The position numbers and the translations under genes are program-made. Under the pieces are notes generated by a model. It was not told the DNA's origin. It worked only from the letters and a program-made list of their open reading frames with translations, and ran no database searches. Shown here piece after piece: positions 63,475-64,000 of a stretch of DNA of 64,000 bases. The stretch is from positions 62,001 to 126,000 of the forward strand of contig JAUTXW010001311.1 of NCBI GenBank assembly GCA_030620095.1. Reading direction: 5' to 3'. Within the stretch, counting starts at the first letter, position 1. Each line of letters opens with the position of its first letter. The DNA comes from Kuschelorhynchus macadamiae (lineage: Eukaryota > Arthropoda > Insecta > Coleoptera > Curculionidae).

Positions 63475-64000
63475 AAAATGGCGGCCTAATAAAGTATTTA
63501 AAATATCCTTCTCAACAAAACTACTTTTTGGTTTCAAATTTTGCAAATGTCTGCCTAATAAAATATTTAACAAGCAATGTAAAGAACAAGTAATTCAATT
63601 TTGCACAAAAATGAAATGTGATAGATCAACAAAATTTTAGTGCTAAATTGATGTGGCGCATTAAAATGACGGTCCAACAAACTGTTTGATTGGTTTTAAA
63701 TTTTGCACAGAAATGAAGTTTAATTTAAGTATGAAGTGGTAAAAGTTTCGTATGAATTCAGTATGGGCGTTAAATAAACTGTTAAAAAAATCGGTAAATT
63801 TCTTTACCCGGAAATTCCCTCGATATGATTTTTTTCCATTTGTTAGGAATAGTAAAGTGTGATCCAATTTAGTTTAGTACATAGTCACAGTATAATGTGT
63901 CACACATACTGCCTTTTCATTTTTGTTTGCTCCATCGTATTGGATTCCTACCAATATTTTACCATTTTGTTTCCACCTATGCCACACTTGACTTTTGGGC
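63475..64000. repeat. Repeat R, two parts in opposite orientation
   Basis: At 63475-63770 the minus strand carries R units (AATGGCGGCCTAATAAAGTA and TTTTAAATTTTGCACA are reversed unit parts). From about 63780 the plus strand starts a new copy (AAATCGGTAAATTTCTTTAC, GTGTGATCCAATTTAGTTTA), which continues past the window end. The join near 63775 is head to head. Confidence 0.6.

Overview
This window looks like AT-rich repetitive DNA from an arthropod, most likely an insect. I assign no order or species. It has no ribosome-binding sites, operons or dense coding. Nearly every recognisable protein is a transposase or reverse transcriptase, and almost all carry stops or frameshifts. (TA)n tracts of 40 to 300 bases punctuate the region. 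I find no convincing host gene. The nearest candidates are a short splice-site-bounded open frame near 31.3-31.5 kb, an unrecognised open frame at 31.5-31.8 kb and another at 34.6-34.8 kb.

Layout. 0.5-1.0 kb: GIY-YIG end of a Penelope-like element (PLE). 2.1-7.3 kb: a minus-strand CR1/jockey-type retrotransposon (B) that seems to be split by a hAT copy and by a second CR1-like element (A). 7.3-11.2 kb: a new MITE, three fragments of PLE-C (two head to head) and a second piece of B. 13-15.4 kb: two dead mariners, one with maT-like DD37D spacing and one of DD34D type. 15.7-17.9 kb: PLE-A with an inverted terminal repeat and a hammerhead-like 3' motif. 19.4-21.0 kb: CR1-like element F. 22-28 kb: a nested inverted-repeat structure whose centre holds two mariner-family elements in (TA)n; the inner one has an intact 359-residue DD41D transposase, the best-preserved gene here. 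32.1-33.4 kb: an internally deleted hAT with a perfect 8-bp target duplication. 34-37.6 kb: a tandem unclassified repeat and CR1-like element E. 38-45.5 kb: PLE-D next to a Ty3/Gypsy element of 17.6/297 type (tRNA-Ser primer site, gag, protease, RT, RNase H, truncated integrase) that ends at another PLE-D piece. 46.7-48.4 kb: a third mariner of the same group, interrupted by a hAT-like MITE. 49.6-51.0 kb: an interspersed repeat sitting in (TA)n. 52.2-54.2 kb: PLE-A and PLE-B fragments around a piece of an unplaced repetitive protein family. 54.6-56.7 kb: a Tc1-like element with a duplicated 3' half. 58.0-63.3 kb: PLE-B split by a 5'-truncated RNase H-bearing retrotransposon (12-bp target duplication) and by the longest hAT copy (8-bp target duplication). 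63.5-64 kb: more of the unclassified repeat.

The most useful signals are nested insertions that can be dated relative to one another by target-site duplications, a recurring hammerhead-like motif at PLE ends, a PLE copy with an in-frame loss of its endonuclease core, and the nested palindromic composite holding an intact transposase. All family names rest on motifs read by eye; no database search was run.
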